Source of the DNA: an uncultured Lachnospiraceae bacterium
GTDB taxonomy: Bacteria; Bacillota; Clostridia; Lachnospirales; Lachnospiraceae
Length of the DNA stretch: 25,346 nt
Assembly: GCA_910587045.1 (NCBI GenBank)
Contig: CAJULG010000017.1
Span: 1-25,346 of the forward strand
Reading direction: 5' to 3'
Position numbers and translations under genes: made by a program. The number at the start of each line of letters is the position of its first letter. Position 1 is the stretch's first letter. The notes beneath the pieces were generated by a model, which had not been told where the DNA came from, made no database searches, and saw only the letters and a program-made list of their open reading frames with translations. Shown here in pieces: positions 23,087-25,346 of the stretch.

Positions 23087-23992
23087 CTATTCCTGTGACG
23101 AACTTAATTGATTATAAATCTTTATCACAACTCTTCGATTTCTAGCTCTTCCTTCCGGCGAATCATTGGAAGCGATCGGACGACTCTCACCATACCCTGC
23201 CACCTTCATATTCTGATCCACCAGATTTGCATTCTCCATGAGATATTCATATACATTGGTCGCCCGTGCAGTAGAAAGATAACGGTTGCTTGCATAACGG
23301 GCGGTATGAATCGGCACATTATCTGTGTGGCCCTCAATCTCTATAATACTGTTCGGATAGGTTTCCAATACAGAACCAATCTTTTTCATGAATGCATAAG
23401 CGTCCTGCTTTAATTCCGCCTCACCGGTATCAAACAACAGAGCACCATTCATATCCAGTTCTACAAATTCATAATTATAGTCAATCTGTATCTGTTCATC
23501 AATGGTATAACTTTCCAGTGATTTGGAAATCTCTGCATACATCTCCTCTGACTGTTCCAGCCCTACCTGCTCCATCTGATTCTGGAGCTGCTCCATGTCC
23601 ATCTTCCCATCCTGATTGTTTGCCATTCCGCCCTGCTGTCCGTTCTCATCGCTGTCCGGATCTTCGCCATTGCTTACATTGGCCTGGTCGTCATTCCCGT
23701 CATTACTGTCTAGGGACTTTCCTACCTCATCCATCAGGGTATAAACATTCTTCAACTGGGTAACACCACCACTTACCATCTGTCCATTCTGTATCATCTG
23801 GCTGGTCTGATTAAAAATGGAAAAGGATATGTGTTGAAATGATGCTGCAATCTGTTGAATCTTTCCTGCATCCATGGTTGAACTGGCAAACAGCAGTACG
23901 AAGAAACATAGTAACAGATTCATCAGATCACTAAAGGTTGCCATCCATGCCGGTGAACCCTCATCCGGCTGCTCTTCTCTGTGTTTTGCCAT
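23087..23992 (-). CDS. motB: Flagellar stator protein MotB
   Basis: MotB anchors the stator to peptidoglycan and supplies the ion-binding Asp. The 301-residue product has a short cytoplasmic N-terminus and a membrane helix (about 18-38) with the critical Asp at 22 (ATFSDLMNLLLCFFV). The plug/linker region follows, then an OmpA-like peptidoglycan-binding domain (about 175-295, EIEGHTDNVPI and GRARNRRVVI). Between helix and domain lies an Asp/Asn/Gln-rich stretch (about 95-140) that lengthens it relative to B. subtilis MotB (about 261). Its ATG overlaps the motA stop by one base (TAATG). Ion type (H+ or Na+) cannot be decided from this sequence alone. Confidence 0.95.
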   Translation of the reverse strand: MAKHREEQPDEGSPAWMATFSDLMNLLLCFFVLLFASSTMDAGKIQQIAASFQHISFSIFNQTSQMIQNGQMVSGGVTQLKNVYTLMDEVGKSLDSNDGNDDQANVSNGEDPDSDENGQQGGMANNQDGKMDMEQLQNQMEQVGLEQSEEMYAEISKSLESYTIDEQIQIDYNYEFVELDMNGALLFDTGEAELKQDAYAFMKKIGSVLETYPNSIIEIEGHTDNVPIHTARYASNRYLSTARATNVYEYLMENANLVDQNMKVAGYGESRPIASNDSPEGRARNRRVVIKIYNQLSSSQE

Positions 23993-24798
23993 TAATTCTC
24001 ACCTGCACCTTCTTCTGCCATCTTATTTCTTATGGTCGGAGACAGGAAGGACTTTAATTTTTCCTCAATGACACGCGGATTCTCGCCTGCCTGTATGGAT
24101 AACAGTCCCTCTATCATGACTTCCTTCATCATAATCTCTATATCATTATTGGTTGCCAGCTTGGTCGCTACCGGAGAAGCAACCCAGTTTGCCAGCATGG
24201 AACCATATAATGTCGTAATCAAAGCAACAGACATATTCGGTCCGATAGAATCCGGATCTGACAGGTTACGCAACATGTTGATCAGACCGATCAGAGTACC
24301 GATCATACCCCATGCAGGGCCCATTGCTCCTACATTCTTCCAGAATGCGATCAGCTTTTTATGCCGGGAGTCAATATTGATCAACTCCGTTTCCAGTATA
24401 TTCCGGACCAGCTCCGGGTCAGTACCATCAACGATCAGAAGAATACCTTTTTTCATAAATTCATCCTCTAACGCATTGGCGGACTCCTCCAATGCAAGCA
24501 GGCCTTCCTTCCGGGCAATATTCGACAGATCAATGATCTGATGAATCACTGCCGCCTCATCTACCTTTGGCACCTTCAGTATCAGCATAAATGATTTCAG
24601 ACCGTTGATAAAGTCCTTTAACGGACTGGATGCCAATACACACATAAACGTACCGCCAAACGTAATCAAGACCGAAGGTACATTAAAAAATGGCGGTAAG
24701 TTCGAGAACAGAAACGACATCGTGTCCTCATCAAATACAATACCAAATACAATCAAAATACCGCAAATAACCAATCCAAGTATACTCGCTAAATCCAA
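23992..24798 (-). CDS. motA: Flagellar stator protein MotA
   Basis: MotA forms the ring of four-helix subunits around MotB and contacts FliG to make torque. The 268-residue product has four membrane helices (about 2-22, 33-52, 145-170, 182-200). The conserved GPAWGMIGTLIGLINMLRNL lies just past residue 150. The soluble loop between helices 2 and 3 (about 60-140) holds charged residues expected to contact FliG. The start is TTG: the sequence upstream (TGA CAT ACG) has an in-frame stop four codons away, and GAGGTG precedes it, so no ATG is possible. It is 18 bases downstream of flbD and coupled to motB. B. subtilis has motAB elsewhere in the genome; clostridia often place it here. Confidence 0.95.
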   Translation of the reverse strand: MDLASILGLVICGILIVFGIVFDEDTMSFLFSNLPPFFNVPSVLITFGGTFMCVLASSPLKDFINGLKSFMLILKVPKVDEAAVIHQIIDLSNIARKEGLLALEESANALEDEFMKKGILLIVDGTDPELVRNILETELINIDSRHKKLIAFWKNVGAMGPAWGMIGTLIGLINMLRNLSDPDSIGPNMSVALITTLYGSMLANWVASPVATKLATNNDIEIMMKEVMIEGLLSIQAGENPRVIEEKLKSFLSPTIRNKMAEEGAGEN

Positions 24799-24816
24799 CG
24801 TATGTCACCTCTCACC

Positions 24817-25014
24817 TTATCCCAGATTTCTTCCGGAAATTATATCATATCTATATAATTTTACTAGATTAGATACCTCTTGTCTACTCTCTTTTACAAT
24901 TATTTTCTTTCCGGTTGTTAATGTGATCACTGTATCCGGAGTTTCCTCAATCATTTCAATGATTTCAGCATTCAGTGTGAATTTGCTTTCATTAATCCTC
25001 GTCAATTCAATCAT
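24817..25014 (-). CDS. flbD: Flagellar protein FlbD
   Basis: This small protein of the FlbD family (YlzI in B. subtilis) is found in flagellar operons, usually between flgE and fliL or motA. The 65-residue product is mostly beta-strand with the family pattern IELTRINESKFTLNAEIIE and TLTTGKKIIVKES. No membrane segment is seen. Its biochemical role is not settled, and it is not the Caulobacter regulator of the same name. GGAGTGGAGAT precedes the ATG. It is the first gene in this window; flgE and related genes would be expected to its right, beyond the repeat element. Confidence 0.88.
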   Translation of the reverse strand: MIELTRINESKFTLNAEIIEMIEETPDTVITLTTGKKIIVKESRQEVSNLVKLYRYDIISGRNLG

Positions 25015-25116
25015 ATCTTTATCTCCACTCCTAACAACAAATCACTATCGTTTATATTTTACTACAATATTATATAATTTGCCATAGATATTTTTATTTT
25101 GCTATTTTTCGTTTTC
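25015..25116 (-). promoter_or_regulatory. AT-rich region upstream of flbD with weak promoter-like boxes
   Basis: The 100 bases before flbD are very AT-rich and contain no gene. On the minus strand, TAAT (25072-25069), a 15-base spacer and AAACGATA (25053-25046) vaguely resemble a sigma-28 promoter (TAAA-N15-GCCGATAT). A TATAAT overlapping at 25074-25069 has no good -35. Either could give an internal promoter for flbD-motAB, but the matches are weak. Confidence 0.2.
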
Positions 25117-25282
25117 AGTTCCGCCATGCAGCAATCGTAAAAACCGGGCGAGGCAAGTTTACTTGCCAGAGCACAGGTTTTTTACGATTGATATAGGGCT
25201 GTCTGCCCGTTAGCGAGAGTCTCCGCTGTGCAGCAGCGGAAAGGCAGCATCGCTGCCGGACTAGAGCCTGCATGGCGGAACT
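25117..25282. repeat. 166-bp compound repeat element bounded by 15-bp inverted repeats
   Basis: AGTTCCGCCATGCAG (25117-25131) and its exact reverse complement (25268-25282) bound a 166-bp segment. Inside are three hairpins. The first is a long imperfect stem, 25132-25145/25176-25190, with an inner GGCAAGT/ACTTGCC. The others are TCCGCTG/CAGCGGA (25222-25228/25234-25240) and GGCAGC/GCTGCC (25243-25248/25252-25257). A possible 3-base duplication TTC flanks the ends. There is no coding capacity. The layout fits a MITE-like or palindromic intergenic repeat. Parts of it recur, inverted and diverged, at 6821-6909. Confidence 0.65.
25128..25190. repeat. Hairpin module, first copy of a 55-bp exact direct repeat
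   Basis: The 55 bases from 25128 to 25182 recur exactly at 25292-25346, 164 bases away. This copy continues to 25190 to complete a stem in which CAATCGTAAAAACC pairs with GGTTTTTTACGATTG (one bulged base). An inner 7-bp stem lies at 25152-25158/25161-25167. The A-tract/stem/T-tract shape resembles a bidirectional terminator. Confidence 0.75.
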
Positions 25283-25291
25283 TTCCTGCCC

Positions 25292-25346
25292 GCAGCAATC
25301 GTAAAAACCGGGCGAGGCAAGTTTACTTGCCAGAGCACAGGTTTTT
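25292..25346. repeat. Hairpin module, second copy, cut by the window edge
   Basis: This is an exact repeat of 25128-25182, ending at the window edge in the T-tract of the hairpin. The rest of the stem would be expected just outside the window. Its presence beyond the 15-bp inverted repeat at 25282 indicates that the hairpin module is tandemly arrayed or shared between adjacent elements. Confidence 0.75.

Noticed and set aside
24032..24541. Plus-strand open frame of 169 codons opposite motA
   Set aside because: It is antisense to a complete motA with conserved motifs, with no independent support.
25046..25072. Sigma-28 promoter before flbD
   Set aside because: Only a partial match to the consensus (TAAT for TAAA, AAACGATA for GCCGATAT) in an AT-rich region where chance matches are common; listed only as a weak regulatory region.
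25128..25346. Possible CRISPR repeat pair
   Set aside because: There are only two copies visible, the repeat is 55 bases with a long hairpin, the intervening 109 bases contain their own hairpins, and there are no cas genes.

Overview
The window comes from a motile, low-to-moderate GC Firmicute, most likely Lachnospiraceae (Roseburia, Agathobacter or Lachnospira-like). The evidence is a single long minus-strand fla/che operon in the order known from Bacillus subtilis and clostridia, ending at sigD and running into rpsB-tsf. It also shows clostridial features: motA/motB inside the operon, a PilZ gene between flhG and cheB, and FapA (DUF342) after sigD. The genus is an inference from gene order and protein style, not from a database match.

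Every confident gene is on the minus strand, so transcription runs from high to low coordinates. In that order: (1) 25015-25346 has no gene and holds a compound hairpin-rich repeat. (2) flbD, motA, motB and fliL cover FlbD, the stator and the stator-associated protein. (3) fliM and fliY (C-ring switch) and cheY follow. (4) fliO, fliP, fliQ, fliR, flhB and flhA encode the flagellar type III export gate. (5) flhF and flhG set flagellar number and position. (6) A YcgR-type PilZ protein, then cheB, cheA, cheW, cheC and cheD, form the chemotaxis core. (7) A gap of about 170 bases carries a diverged, inverted relative of the repeat at the right edge, followed by a small two-helix membrane protein and sigD. 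(8) The stretch between sigD and rpsB holds fapA, an unnamed 109-residue protein, a SwrB-position membrane protein with a C-terminal helix-turn-helix-like motif, and a membrane-anchored protein with an MltG/YceG-like non-catalytic domain. (9) rpsB, with its own good sigma-A-type promoter, and tsf close the series. (10) Positions 1-436 have no convincing gene but hold a cluster of short direct and inverted repeats.

Together the genes form one motility unit. Export gate, switch and stator build and drive the motor. CheA/CheW/CheY carry the signal, CheB/CheC/CheD perform adaptation, FliY and CheC are CheY-P phosphatases, PilZ is a probable c-di-GMP brake, and SigD drives late genes. Genes are tightly packed, with many start/stop overlaps, which suggests translational coupling. 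Two starts (motA, fliM) must be TTG.

There is no mobile element with a transposase, no CRISPR, no tRNA or rRNA, and no broken gene. The least explained content is the conserved-looking cassette between sigD and rpsB, the small membrane protein before sigD, the two related intergenic repeat elements, and a CheC whose first phosphatase site has lost its Asn.
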